Positions 34,876 through 43,902 of a stretch of DNA of 64,000 nucleotides are shown in pieces. The DNA is taken from NCBI GenBank assembly GCA_034437515.1, contig DAOTTX010000372.1, positions 1 through 64,000 of the forward strand. The letters run 5' to 3'. The position numbers and the translations under genes were made by a program. Under the pieces are notes generated by a model. The model did no database searches and was not told where the DNA came from. It was given only the letters and a program-made list of their open reading frames with translations. Every line of letters starts with the position of its first letter. Positions within the stretch are counted from its first letter, which is position 1. Source of the stretch: DAOTTX01 sp034437515. GTDB lineage: Bacteria > Chloroflexota > Anaerolineae > Aggregatilineales > Phototrophicaceae.

Positions 34876-36046
34876 TAACTTCAACGTCGCGCCCAAACGC
34901 TATCACGCGCACATCGTTGGCTGGGGGATGTGTGCACCGGAAACCATCCTCTCGAATAAAGACCTCGAAGCCATCCTTGAAACCAGCGACGAATGGATTC
35001 AAGCCCGCACCGGCATCAAAGAACGGCGCATCGTCGGTGAGAAGGAATCAACCAGCACACTTGCAATACGAGCGGCGCAGCGTGCCCTGGAAGTGACTGA
35101 CATTCTCCCGGCGGATATTGACCTGATTATCGTAGCGACCAGCACGCCCGAAAATATCTTCCCTAGCACCGCCAGCATCGTACAGCACAAGCTCGGCGCA
35201 AACGCTGCCGGAGCCTTCGATTTGAGCGCGGCCTGTTCCGGTTTTGTTTATGGGATGGATATGGCGACACAGGCGATTCGTTCCGGCAGCATCAACACAG
35301 CAATCGTCATCGGTGCGGAGACGATGACCCGTGTGATGAACTGGCGCGATCGCAGCACCTGTATTCTGTTTGGTGATGGTGCCGGGGCGGTGGTGCTGCA
35401 ACGGCAAGATCGGGTCGGCGGGGTGCTCTCTACGGTGATGCGCTCGGATGGCTCCGGGGCAGATTTACTCGCCATCCCGACATTGGGCAATCTGGAAATC
35501 CGCGACCAGGGCGGGCTGGGTGAGCATGAACTCCACAAGATGTATATGTCCGGCAGTGAGGTGTTCAAGTTCGCCGCACGGATCATCAAACCGTCGATCA
35601 TGGAGGCGTTGAACAAGGCTCACGTCAAACTCGAGGATGTTAAGCTCATCATCCCCCATCAGGCGAATGAACGTATCATCCAGGCCGCCGCCCGCAGCCT
35701 GGATGTCGAACGCGAACGCTTTATAACCAACCTCGACCGTTACGGCAACACATCCGCCGCATCCATCCCGATTGCCCTTAACGAAGCACTGGAAAAGAGA
35801 CTGATTAACCAGGGCGATCATATCGTGTTCATCGGGTTCGGTGGCGGCCTCTCCTGGGGTACCGTCGTGATGCGCTGGTCGATCCCACAACCGGGCGCAC
35901 GTCCGATCAACCGTTATTACCAGCAACGTCGCCGCGCGAGTTATGCAATCGTCCGGTTGCGGACGTGGTGGCGTAAGCTACGCCGTGCGGTCAGTGAACT
36001 CATCGCCCCGACGGATTACGACGAAGACGATTTCACCAATGGTTAG
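34862..36046 (+). CDS. fabH: 3-oxoacyl-[acyl-carrier-protein] synthase III with basic C-terminal tail
   Basis: 394 residues; FabH is usually 310-335. The condensing triad is Cys125 (DLSAACSGF), His in IIPHQANERI and Asn in RYGNTSAASIP. The core ends at GGGLSWGTVVMRW. About 60 further residues are rich in Arg and aromatic residues (RYYQQRRRASYAIVRLRTWW) with an acidic end, a possible membrane-surface or protein-contact tail. FabH starts fatty-acid synthesis from acyl-CoA and malonyl-ACP. I place the start at the ATG (34862) inside the fabF end; a TTG 18 bases upstream is possible. Confidence 0.93.
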   Translation: MVTSSNFNVAPKRYHAHIVGWGMCAPETILSNKDLEAILETSDEWIQARTGIKERRIVGEKESTSTLAIRAAQRALEVTDILPADIDLIIVATSTPENIFPSTASIVQHKLGANAAGAFDLSAACSGFVYGMDMATQAIRSGSINTAIVIGAETMTRVMNWRDRSTCILFGDGAGAVVLQRQDRVGGVLSTVMRSDGSGADLLAIPTLGNLEIRDQGGLGEHELHKMYMSGSEVFKFAARIIKPSIMEALNKAHVKLEDVKLIIPHQANERIIQAAARSLDVERERFITNLDRYGNTSAASIPIALNEALEKRLINQGDHIVFIGFGGGLSWGTVVMRWSIPQPGARPINRYYQQRRRASYAIVRLRTWWRKLRRAVSELIAPTDYDEDDFTNG

Positions 36047-36119
36047 AACATTGTTATACTTATTTGATTCTACTGATCTTATCTAGGCCTTATAATAGTG
36101 ATAGTGTCTTGATTGGTCT

Positions 36120-36153
36120 TTGTTATAGCACCGTTGTTACAAAGCTATAACAA
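36120..36153. promoter_or_regulatory. inverted repeat upstream of the receiver gene
   Basis: TTGTTATAGC (36120-36129) and GCTATAACAA (36144-36153) are exact inverted copies 14 bases apart. A third copy, GTTGTTA (36133-36139), can also pair with TAACAAC (36148-36154). The array ends 13 bases before the -35 element of the response-regulator promoter, a position expected of an activator site. No known operator is matched. Confidence 0.5.
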
Positions 36154-36166
36154 CATTCACCAAAAC

Positions 36167-36196
36167 TTGATTTAAAATTTAAGCATGACATATAAT
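36167..36196 (+). promoter_or_regulatory. promoter of the response-regulator gene
   Basis: TTGATT (36167-36172), an 18-base spacer and TATAAT (36191-36196), about 45 bases before the start codon. A further TATAAT at 36091-36096 has no good -35. Confidence 0.6.
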
Positions 36197-36241
36197 TAAG
36201 TCAGGTAAATTCGTCCGCATTTACAAAGAGCGTGTACACAC

Positions 36242-36652
36242 ATGAAAATTCTCTACGTTGAGGACAACCCACAAAACATGCGACTCGTGCGCAAAATGCT
36301 TCGTGTCGGGGGGTATGACATGATCGAAGCAATTGACGGGACAACCGGTATCGAGGTCGCCACAAACGAAGTCCCCGACTTGATTTTGATGGACATCAAC
36401 CTGCCTGACATCGACGGTATGGAAGCCACCGCACGCCTTAAAGCAGACCACGATTTACGACATATTCCTATCATCGCGCTGACGGCAAACGCTATGTTCG
36501 GTGACAAAGAACGTTTTCTCGATGCGGGTTGTGACGGCTATCTCGCAAAACCCGTTAGCAAGAACGAACTGCTCAATACAATCGCTTATTTCCTTAGCGA
36601 AGCTGGCGACGGTGGCGAAAAGGCTGCGGTAAACACCCCAACCGGTAAGTAA
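36242..36652 (+). CDS. single-domain response regulator (receiver only)
   Basis: 136 residues: a CheY-like receiver with no output domain. Acidic pocket in VEDN (Glu7, Asp8), phospho-acceptor Asp51 in ILMDINLP, Thr81 in ALTANA and Lys103 in YLAKPV. The DINLPDIDG and KPVSKNELL variants are typical of receivers in phosphorelays with hybrid kinases. A polar tail (about 120-136) follows. No kinase is adjacent. It has its own promoter and an upstream inverted repeat. Confidence 0.93.
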   Translation: MKILYVEDNPQNMRLVRKMLRVGGYDMIEAIDGTTGIEVATNEVPDLILMDINLPDIDGMEATARLKADHDLRHIPIIALTANAMFGDKERFLDAGCDGYLAKPVSKNELLNTIAYFLSEAGDGGEKAAVNTPTGK

Positions 36653-36689
36653 GCCGGACACAGAAAAGACTGCACCCGGCTAATCCTCA

Positions 36690-37376
36690 TCAGTCACTGC
36701 GTGAGAGCAAACTGATGTAATATATCAGTGTGAGCAAAGACGTCACAAAAGCGGCAACATACGTCAGAGCGGCGGCAGTCAACATCTGACGTGCACCGCT
36801 GGCGTCCTGTTCGCTCATCAAACCACTTTGACGCAGCAAAGCCATACCGCGACGACTCGCATCAAACTCAACCGGCAACGTAAGCAACATAAACAACACG
36901 GTCACACCGAACAACATCACCCCGATCCAGGCAAGGCCGGTCGCCTGTAGCAACAATCCCGCGATAATCAATATATAAGATGCGGTCGGGCTAAAGCGCA
37001 TCGCCGGTAGGAGAAAGCTACGCATGGTAATAAAGGGTGAATTCTGCTCATACTGTTGGGCGTGACCCAACTCATGCGCGACGATTGCCATCGCAGCAAC
37101 CGAAGGCCGAGTCGCGATCCCCTCAGACATACGCACGATATGCCCTGATGGATCATAATGATCGGTGAGTTCGCCCGGTGTTCCCTCGAATTGCACACCG
37201 CTTAATCCACCTGATTGCACCAAACGCTGCCCCATCTGCGCACCGGATAGACCGGCACTGTTTCGGGTGTCACTCCACTTCTTGTAGGCATTGCGCACCC
37301 ACATCTGCGCCCCGAACGAGAGTATCACGCTGGGGATCAGCACCAGCAGAACATACTGCATATCGAAAAAGAACAT
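36690..37376 (-). CDS. membrane zinc metallopeptidase, YugP-like
   Basis: 228 residues. The zinc motif HELGH is in AIVAHELGHAQQY (about 92-104). Hydrophobic segments at about 5-23, 115-140, 142-165 and 200-222 make it an integral membrane protein with the active site facing the cytosol or membrane surface. It fits the 'neutral zinc metallopeptidase' (Zn_peptidase_2) family, whose physiological substrate is not established. It starts with ATG seven bases after AGAGG. The gene stands alone. Confidence 0.9.
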   Translation of the reverse strand: MFFFDMQYVLLVLIPSVILSFGAQMWVRNAYKKWSDTRNSAGLSGAQMGQRLVQSGGLSGVQFEGTPGELTDHYDPSGHIVRMSEGIATRPSVAAMAIVAHELGHAQQYEQNSPFITMRSFLLPAMRFSPTASYILIIAGLLLQATGLAWIGVMLFGVTVLFMLLTLPVEFDASRRGMALLRQSGLMSEQDASGARQMLTAAALTYVAAFVTSLLTLIYYISLLSRSD

Positions 37377-37462
37377 CCGATGACCTCTTTCCTCTTTGTG
37401 AATTTACTAATGTCAGTAGTCTAATGTGTATAGCTTAGTTTTTACGGTGAAAGTAGTAAAGT

Positions 37463-38353
37463 TTACGTAAAATCGACTCGTCCAAGTGTCGCCGTCAGAC
37501 CATCTCGCGTGTTGAGTGATAACGGCAGCAGACAGTTATCCAGCAGGCGCGGTGTACCCACCTGCGCCGCCAGTGAGAACAACAACGGCGCATCATCCCG
37601 ATCAGGCGGTAGCAAAGTCCGCGCATCAACCACCGAGACGTAATCCGGCATGGTTTGGAGTTGCTGCGCAAGTACATCAAGCGCCGCCCTGATTAGTGCG
37701 TCGGGGTCACGTTCACCGGACTCATAGCGTACACCCGCCGCTTGCAACGCCCGGTAAAGCACCGTCGCGGATTGCCGTTCATCCTCGCTGAGATAGGCAT
37801 TACGTGAACTCATCGCTAACCCGTCGGCCTCACGCATCGTCGGGCAGACGATAATTGCTACCGGGATATTCAGGTCGGCGACCAGACGCCGGATGACCAC
37901 CACCTGCTGCGCGTCTTTTTGACCAAAGTAGGCGGCGTGCGGTTGAGTAAGGTTCAACAACTTTGTGACGATGGTCGCCACACCGCGAAAATGCCCTGGC
38001 CGTTGCCCCCCTTCCAACCCCTGTGTGACCTGCTCCACCGTGACATAAGTCTGGTATCCCGACGGATACATTAAATCCGGTGTTGGCGTAAAGATTAAAT
38101 CGACCCCGGCAGCGCGTAACTTTTCCATATCACCGGACAGGTCACGCGGGTAGGCGTCGAGGTCTTCGTCGGGGCTGAACTGCGTTGGATTGACGAAAAT
38201 CGTCGCAATAACGTGATCATGGTCGCGCCGCGCCTGCTCGACCAGCGCCAGATGACCGGCGTGTAGCGCCCCCATCGTAGTCACCAACCCGACCGAACCT
38301 TGCAGTACGCCCCGCGCAGCACGGAGATCAGCAATTGTCTCTACGACCTGCAT
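37463..38353 (-). CDS. panC: pantothenate synthetase
   Basis: 296 residues. It joins pantoate and beta-alanine with ATP to give pantothenate. Nucleotidyl-transferase motifs: LVTTMGALHAGHLALV (HxGH, about 24-39), FVNPTQF and YFGQKDAQQ, then the KMSK-equivalent MSSRNAYLS. The ATG overlaps the panB stop by one base, so translation is coupled. panD is not seen, so beta-alanine must be supplied elsewhere. Confidence 0.96.
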   Translation of the reverse strand: MQVVETIADLRAARGVLQGSVGLVTTMGALHAGHLALVEQARRDHDHVIATIFVNPTQFSPDEDLDAYPRDLSGDMEKLRAAGVDLIFTPTPDLMYPSGYQTYVTVEQVTQGLEGGQRPGHFRGVATIVTKLLNLTQPHAAYFGQKDAQQVVVIRRLVADLNIPVAIIVCPTMREADGLAMSSRNAYLSEDERQSATVLYRALQAAGVRYESGERDPDALIRAALDVLAQQLQTMPDYVSVVDARTLLPPDRDDAPLLFSLAAQVGTPRLLDNCLLPLSLNTRDGLTATLGRVDFT

Positions 38354-39189
38354 CAAGCCTCCGACCGTAGAGCTTCCAGCACCTCAGCGGAGAGCTTGAA
38401 GCCGTTTTCCGCTGTCGGGAAGTCACCTTCGCACACTTCAGCGGTGTACTGCTCGATAGCCGCCTGCATCAAGTTGCCGATCTGTGCGTATTGCTTGGCA
38501 TGGCGCGGCAAAAAATTATCGAACAACGCCAGAATATCATGAAACACCTGCACCTGTCCGTCACACCCGCCCCCCGCACCAATGCCAATCGTGGGGATTT
38601 CCAGGCGCTCGGTGATGATCTGCGCCAGTTCAATCGGCACCAGTTCCAGCACGATTGCAAAGGCACCGGCGGCCTGCACCGCTTCAGCATCACGGATCAG
38701 CGTCCGCGCACGGTCGAGATCCCGCCCCTGCACACGGAAACCGCCAAGCTGCTTGATGCTCTGCGGTGTCAAGCCGATGTGTCCCATCACCGGGATGCCG
38801 GCCTGTGTCAGACGCTCAATCGTCGGTGCGATGAAAGCGCCGCCTTCGACTTTGACCGCACCGGCACCGCTGTTCTGCATCAATCGAGCGGCGTTAGTCA
38901 ACGCTTGCTCTGTGCTGACGCTGTAGGTCATAAATGGCATATCGGCGACGATTAGTGCCTGTTCGGTGACGCGAGTCACGATCTCCGTGTGGTAAATCAT
39001 ATGCTCAAGCGTCACCGGGATGGTTGAATCATGCCCTTGCACGACCATCCCCAATGAGTCGCCCACCAACAGCATCGGCACGTCCGCCGCTTCGCTGACG
39101 CGGGCACTGGTCGCATCGTAAGCCGTTAACATGGTGATCGGCTGTTTGTCAGCCTTCATCTTCTGTATATCGCGTATCGTCAAACGCAT
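38353..39189 (-). CDS. panB: 3-methyl-2-oxobutanoate hydroxymethyltransferase
   Basis: 278 residues from the ATG I chose. It forms ketopantoate from 2-oxoisovalerate and methylene-tetrahydrofolate. Features: RLTIRDIQKMK start typical of PanB, MLTAYDA, LLVGDSLGMVVQGHDSTIPVTLEHMI (metal and substrate site), and VKVEGG; GHIGLTPQS later. The start overlaps the previous gene by 41 bases; an in-frame ATG four codons earlier is possible. Confidence 0.95.
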   Translation of the reverse strand: MRLTIRDIQKMKADKQPITMLTAYDATSARVSEAADVPMLLVGDSLGMVVQGHDSTIPVTLEHMIYHTEIVTRVTEQALIVADMPFMTYSVSTEQALTNAARLMQNSGAGAVKVEGGAFIAPTIERLTQAGIPVMGHIGLTPQSIKQLGGFRVQGRDLDRARTLIRDAEAVQAAGAFAIVLELVPIELAQIITERLEIPTIGIGAGGGCDGQVQVFHDILALFDNFLPRHAKQYAQIGNLMQAAIEQYTAEVCEGDFPTAENGFKLSAEVLEALRSEA

Positions 39190-40048
39190 CTTCTTGCTCA
39201 TCCAGTGTGGTTTCGAGTCCGTTGATAAAATTCGGTGATACCCCTCGCGCCTCCAACACGGGGACGGTGAGCATCGCCAGTGATTGATAGGCGTGCAGCA
39301 GCACAGGGTCGTCTTTGATCGCCTCAATGTGGGCATGGATCGTGCCCGCATCAGCACGGGTCAATGGGCCGGTCAACGCATTTGGGATACCGTGCTGGCT
39401 CAAATTTTTGATCGTCGCCGTCATCAGCGTATCAAGCGCATTATTCACGGCGTCCAGATCGTCACACATGCTATTTAGCACGCGCTGTGCTGCCGCATAG
39501 AGTGTCACCGTGTAGTTACTGGCAATCACCAGCGCGGCATGATAGGCCGACTTCTGTCCCACTGGGATCTCGATGCAATAACCATCCAATACGGTGACCA
39601 GTTCGCGTAGCCATTGTAGCAGTTGGAGTTGGTCGGCCTCGATGGCGAAAGTCGCCCCCGGCAGTGTCTTTAAAGCCATGCCGACATCGGCAAACGGGAA
39701 CGCCGGATGTAAACTCCCGACCGCTGCTCCGCGTACTGCCAGCGGTCGCAACACACCCATATCGTAGGCACCGGAATTATGCACAAATGCTTTGCCGCGC
39801 AAATCAGATATGGTGATCGCTTCTACAATGGCGGCAATCGCATCATCCGAGACACTTAACATGATCAGATCTGCCGCTTCGATGACGGCATCTACCGACT
39901 CCATGCAGGTTGACGCGATTTTCCCCGCGAGCATCTGCGCCGAAATCGTGTGGCGATTATAAACTGCTGTAATATCGTACCCGGCATCATACCAGAGTTG
40001 TGCGAGTGTGGTGCCGACCTTGCCTATGCCAATAATCCCAATATACAT
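39149..40048 (-). CDS. Rossmann/DUF2520 protein, probable ketopantoate reductase (PanG-like)
   Basis: 299 residues. The N-terminal dinucleotide fold has IGIIGIGKVGTTLAQLW (about 3-19). The following helical domain is that of the Rossmann-like plus DUF2520 family, with GSLHPAFPF and QKSAYHAALVIASNY (about 105-190). As I recall, PanG, an alternative ketopantoate reductase first described in Francisella, is of this kind. Here the gene overlaps panB by 41 bases and panC follows, exactly where a panE is missing. The reductase role is therefore likely but inferred from context. It does not look like classical PanE. Confidence 0.75.
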   Translation of the reverse strand: MYIGIIGIGKVGTTLAQLWYDAGYDITAVYNRHTISAQMLAGKIASTCMESVDAVIEAADLIMLSVSDDAIAAIVEAITISDLRGKAFVHNSGAYDMGVLRPLAVRGAAVGSLHPAFPFADVGMALKTLPGATFAIEADQLQLLQWLRELVTVLDGYCIEIPVGQKSAYHAALVIASNYTVTLYAAAQRVLNSMCDDLDAVNNALDTLMTATIKNLSQHGIPNALTGPLTRADAGTIHAHIEAIKDDPVLLHAYQSLAMLTVPVLEARGVSPNFINGLETTLDEQEDAFDDTRYTEDEG

Positions 40049-40050
40049 TG

Positions 40051-40950
40051 TTAACCTCCGAGGGGATCTGTAACTGTTGCTTCTTCAATTTCTTCCGGCT
40101 GCGCGGTGGAAAACGCCGGAGGCGCACCCGGTTGCGATGTCGGTATGGGTGTTGCTGTCAGTGGTGGATCGGTGACCGAAATCGTCACCTGGCAGGACGC
40201 TCGCAAAGTATCGGTCTGGTCAAACACCATCAGCCGGAACTGATAGGTGCCGCGCGTCAATGAAGCAGGGTTGAATTGCGTCAGTGCACCAAGCTCCTGC
40301 TGCGGGATCGTCACCGTATCAATAGGTGAAAATTCCGCAATATCCACCCCGCGAATTTCTAACTTATACAACGAAAACGTCCCATCGTCGAGGAATGCCG
40401 TCCCTACGACCGGTGTCTGTTGAAATACGCGCATCCCATTGGCTGGTATCTGCAAAAAGGCTTTCGGCGTATCGCAGCCTTGCACAGCCGGCACATTCGG
40501 CTCAATCGTCCCGACGGGTGTGGGGGTGTTGGTCGGTGTTGATGCGATGTCCGCGACCTGTGCGCCACCCAATACAGATGGATCAACCGGGTCGGGGATC
40601 GCGCCGCCCTGCGCGGGGGCGGGCGTAGGGGTGTTGAACTCACCATCCGCGTTGATGTTGAGCGCGACCTGCTGGGCCTGATTGTTGCGCACAAGCCGAT
40701 CTTCGCGCATCTGAGGTGCGACCACTCGTTGAACGCCAGCGACCACCAATCCTAATTCGATCAATAAAACCAAGACCGTTGCGGCATTTGCACTCTTGTA
40801 GGACGAAAAATCGCGTTCTAGCTCAAACGTGGTCGCCCTTCCTGATTCACGCGCTTGCAGCCATTTGAGCAGGTACCATACGAATGCAACAGCAACCAAC
40901 ACATACAGGCCGACCGCCGCCTGGTCGATTAGACCAACGATTACGCTCAC
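40051..40950 (-). CDS. membrane-anchored protein with extracytoplasmic domain
   Basis: 299 residues. Hydrophobic segments at about 10-28 and 56-76 are followed by a Pro/Thr-rich stalk with TPTNTPTPVGT (about 108-150), a beta-rich domain (155-265) and a Pro-rich tail. The beta-rich part (KAFLQIPANGMRVFQQTPVVGTA...YQFRLMVFDQ) resembles an Ig-like or PKD-type fold; no catalytic residues are evident. It overlaps the purine nucleoside phosphorylase gene by four bases, an odd pairing, and precedes the pantothenate genes by two bases. Confidence 0.7.
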   Translation of the reverse strand: MSVIVGLIDQAAVGLYVLVAVAFVWYLLKWLQARESGRATTFELERDFSSYKSANAATVLVLLIELGLVVAGVQRVVAPQMREDRLVRNNQAQQVALNINADGEFNTPTPAPAQGGAIPDPVDPSVLGGAQVADIASTPTNTPTPVGTIEPNVPAVQGCDTPKAFLQIPANGMRVFQQTPVVGTAFLDDGTFSLYKLEIRGVDIAEFSPIDTVTIPQQELGALTQFNPASLTRGTYQFRLMVFDQTDTLRASCQVTISVTDPPLTATPIPTSQPGAPPAFSTAQPEEIEEATVTDPLGG

Positions 40951-41789
40951 GTCTCAATCGCCCTCACGACCCCTTTCAAGATCATGGTGAAGCGCGGCAC
41001 GATGACCTTACCCGTTTCCAGCACTTCCTCGTGGTTGGTTTCACCGACCGCGTCCACATCGTCAATCGCGCTATTAGTGATGCCGGAACACGCCATGACC
41101 CGCATCCCCGCGTGCCGGGCGACCAAAACTTCATGCACGGTAGACATTCCGGCGGCGTCTGCACCGAGAGTGCGCAGCATCCGTACTTCTGCGGGTGTCT
41201 CGAACATCGGGCCGGAAAGCCCAACGTAGACCCCTTGATGCAATGTAATATCATGTTTCGCAGCCACCCCGACGGCGATCTCGCGCAGTTCACGGTCATA
41301 GGTATGCACCATGCCAGGGAAACGCGGCCCGATTGTCTCATCGTTTGGCCCCATAAGTGGATTATTGCCGATCAACCCCACCAGGTTAATATGATCTTTA
41401 ATCAGCATCAGTTCGCCGGGGCTGTAGTTGGTATTCAAGCCCCCTGCCGCATTGGTCAAGATCAGTGTGTTTGCACCCATCAACCGCATCACGCGGATCG
41501 GGAACGTCACCTGTTTCAGATCGTAGCCTTCGTAAAAGTGTGCTCGCCCCTGCTGCGCGATGACAGTCTTGCCTTCGAGTTTGCCGATGACAAGCTGACC
41601 GCTGTGCCCATGTACGGTCGAGACAGGCCAGCCGGGAATTTCCTCATAGGGGATGCTCACCCGGTCTTCTAGAGTATCCGCCAGACCGCCGAGGCCAGAA
41701 CCAAGCACCAGACCAATCTTTGGTTCCGTCGTGGTATACTGACGGATAATATCGACTGCTTTTTGATAATCAGACTGTTGGGAAATCAT
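40947..41789 (-). CDS. punA: purine nucleoside phosphorylase (trimeric type)
   Basis: 280 residues, the length of trimeric PNP, which splits guanosine and inosine to base and ribose 1-phosphate. Motifs: LVLGSGLGGLAD (phosphate loop), GHSGQLVIGKL, RAHFYEGYD, TNAAGGLN, GPMFETPAEVRMLRTLGADAAGMSTVHE and CSGITNSA. It starts an operon that continues into the pan genes. The 139-base divergent gap to 41929 holds promoters. Confidence 0.96.
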   Translation of the reverse strand: MISQQSDYQKAVDIIRQYTTTEPKIGLVLGSGLGGLADTLEDRVSIPYEEIPGWPVSTVHGHSGQLVIGKLEGKTVIAQQGRAHFYEGYDLKQVTFPIRVMRLMGANTLILTNAAGGLNTNYSPGELMLIKDHINLVGLIGNNPLMGPNDETIGPRFPGMVHTYDRELREIAVGVAAKHDITLHQGVYVGLSGPMFETPAEVRMLRTLGADAAGMSTVHEVLVARHAGMRVMACSGITNSAIDDVDAVGETNHEEVLETGKVIVPRFTMILKGVVRAIET

Positions 41790-41842
41790 CTTTTTACCTT
41801 AATTTAGTGCAATCATTATAACCCACAGGTACAATATATCTA

Positions 41843-41872
41843 TTGAATGTATGCAAAAATAAATGCTATCAT
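41843..41872 (+). promoter_or_regulatory. promoter of the small gene and channel gene
   Basis: TTGAAT (41843-41848), 18-base spacer, TATCAT (41867-41872), 56 bases before the start at 41929. Confidence 0.45.
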
Positions 41873-41928
41873 CAAGTAATAGTCCCAAAAGCAACTCCAT
41901 TGAGTGACAAAACAACGGAACGTCAATA

Positions 41929-42165
41929 ATGAGCCTTCATGCTGAAAAAGTCATCCAACATTATACTGAGGCTTATCACAACCTCTACAAGCGTACCCCT
42001 CGTGACCTGCGGATTCTGGATCAAGAATGGATCATCGTCAATGGTGCGCGAATGCGTCTTGCCGAGTTAGAATATCTTACCGAGCAACTTCAGCAAGAAT
42101 ACCAACAAAGCCAAGATAACAAGCGTGGCCTCGTCATGCGCCTGGTCAAGTGGTTCAAGGGCTAG
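41929..42165 (+). CDS. small soluble protein of unknown function
   Basis: 78 residues, helical and charged, no family recognised: ALE-type heptads at about 38-60 (LAELEYLTEQLQQEYQQ) suggest a short coiled coil, followed by a basic end (KRGLVMRLVKWFKG) that could sit on a membrane. Its TAG stop abuts the ATG of the channel gene, so the two are translated together and the protein may be a channel partner (inference). Confidence 0.65.
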   Translation: MSLHAEKVIQHYTEAYHNLYKRTPRDLRILDQEWIIVNGARMRLAELEYLTEQLQQEYQQSQDNKRGLVMRLVKWFKG

Positions 42166-43427
42166 ATGAGTTCATTCGATGAAACCCAGCGCCAGCTTCG
42201 CATCGCGCTAATCGCACTTTGTATTATCTTCCCTATCGGCATTGCCGGGTACATGATTGTCGAAGACCTATCCCTCATGGAGGCGATCTGGATTACGATT
42301 ATCACGCTCGGCACCATCGGCTACGGTGACCTTGTCCCTCAAACTGACCTCGGGCGAATTTTCACGGTTATCCTGCTGGCCTTCGGGCTGGGTGCGGTCG
42401 CGGTTGTCGCGCAGGCCGCCGTCGTTATCTTCGTTAACCCGCATGTGAGGCAAGCGCGTTTACGTCGCCGTGCAGAACGTAAGATTCGCAATCTGCAAAA
42501 TCATTATGTCATCCTCGGAGAGGGGCAACTGGTCGACCGCCTGATTAGTTATCTACTCAAGCGGGCTAAACTACGCCGTGTCCACCAACGAGAGGCACTC
42601 GCCGCCCCGGTCGATGCGCGTCTGAAGCGCCTGCTTGGTGGCGCGCAAAGCGACATACTTGCACGGGTGCGAGGGCTTCTAAGCCAGTTTATTGTTTTCT
42701 TCCTGGTGTTGCAGCATCGCGGGGAAACAATTCTCGATGTGATTGTCGTCGTGACACAGGACAATGCATACGCACAACGCTTACAGGACAACGATGTTCT
42801 GGTGGTCGAAGATGACCCGACTGATGATCGAATCTTACGCCGTGCCGGAATACTCAACGCACAGGCGATCATGTGTCTGCTAGAGAACGATACTGAAACT
42901 TTGCTTTCTGTGTTGACTATACGAAGCCGAACACAGGACGTTTACGTCACCGCCGCGACCCACGATGACGAGTTAAATCTCAAACTCACTCGGGTGGGTG
43001 CAAATAACGTGCTCGTACCCTACGAACTCGCCGGACAGTTTATGAACAACATGACGCTGCGCCCTGCCGTCAATGATTATTTCAACAGCATCATCTTCGA
43101 CCAGAAAGCCAGCTCCCAGCTTGTACAACTTTACCTTATGTGCTTTTTAATTACCGCGACGGCGTGGAAACTACCGAGCTTTATATGCAAGACGACTCTC
43201 CCTGGATCGGACACAAACTCGAAGAACTGGCGCTAGAAGAACAGTACAAAGCGGGCATCATTGGCATCCGGCAGACAAACGGCCTGTTTATCTACGCGCC
43301 CCCTGCCAGCTATGTGATGAACCCACATGAGGTGCTGATCGTCATCGCCACGATGGGTGGTTCCGATGAATTGCGCGTAATCGCACACGGCGGGAACAGC
43401 CGTCGCCCCCGGTCACTGCGACGTTGA
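42166..43427 (+). pseudogene. two-helix K+ channel with RCK domain, frameshifted
   Basis: The first frame (42166-43236) has two membrane helices flanking a pore with selectivity filter TIGYGD (about 45-50) and an RCK_N/TrkA-N domain (about 110-320). The Rossmann loop reads GEGQLVDR, lacking the last Gly of GxGxxG, and has a roughly 60-residue insert. After LVQLY near 43128 the frame loses similarity and stops at 43236. The continuation is in the -1 frame from about 43140 (VLFNYRDGVETTELYM ... a complete RCK_C domain) to 43427. A T5 run (43143-43147) lies at the junction. This may be a real mutation, a sequencing error or programmed slippage; the T run is not a canonical slippery heptamer. Both halves are otherwise intact. 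Confidence 0.8.
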
Positions 43428-43428
43428 G

Positions 43429-43821
43429 TCAAGCCTGCAAGGTTTCCAGTGCCGCCGCGACGGTCGGCGCGACTATAATACGTGACGACCGGTCACCAAA
43501 ATAATAGTTGGTGAACATCCGACCGAAGGCAACCGCCACCGAGTTTGACAGCAACCAACCCTCACCAACGCCGATGAACTTACCGAAGTTCGGCGGCATC
43601 ACGTTGAGCAATATCTCGATCTCGCGCAGCAGACCGCGGAACGGTGGCAGTTTCGCGCCGGGTGCTAATACGAGGATCACGTCAACATTGTGATCGACCT
43701 CGCGCACCATCATCGGAACTTGCCCTTCCATGATGCCATAGTCTTCGATACCGAAATCTCCGATGATGCGCAGCAGAATAATCGTCTTCGCATCATCAAC
43801 CCATTCAATTTGCGACGCCAT
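43429..43821 (-). CDS. small alpha/beta protein, possible STAS/SpoIIAA-like
   Basis: 130 residues with no signal or membrane segment. Alternating strands and helices (TIILLRIIGDFGIEDYGIM, VDVILVLAP, IVAPTVAAALETL) suggest a SpoIIAA-like fold as in lipid- or regulator-binding proteins; I do not recognise a specific family. It converges on the channel gene with one base between them and diverges from hisZ. Confidence 0.55.
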   Translation of the reverse strand: MASQIEWVDDAKTIILLRIIGDFGIEDYGIMEGQVPMMVREVDHNVDVILVLAPGAKLPPFRGLLREIEILLNVMPPNFGKFIGVGEGWLLSNSVAVAFGRMFTNYYFGDRSSRIIVAPTVAAALETLQA

Positions 43822-43902
43822 AAGATCATCTTTCCAACTGTTTTCATTTGAATTTTTTCACGCTATGATGTGACCAAAACCCACAGAAACGGAGCCACTC
43901 AA

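Noticed and set aside
43140..43147. Canonical -1 programmed frameshift site in the channel gene
   Set aside because: The run reads C TTT TTA in frame, which is not a clean X-XXY-YYZ heptamer, and I see no clear pseudoknot after it. Mutation or read error is at least as likely.
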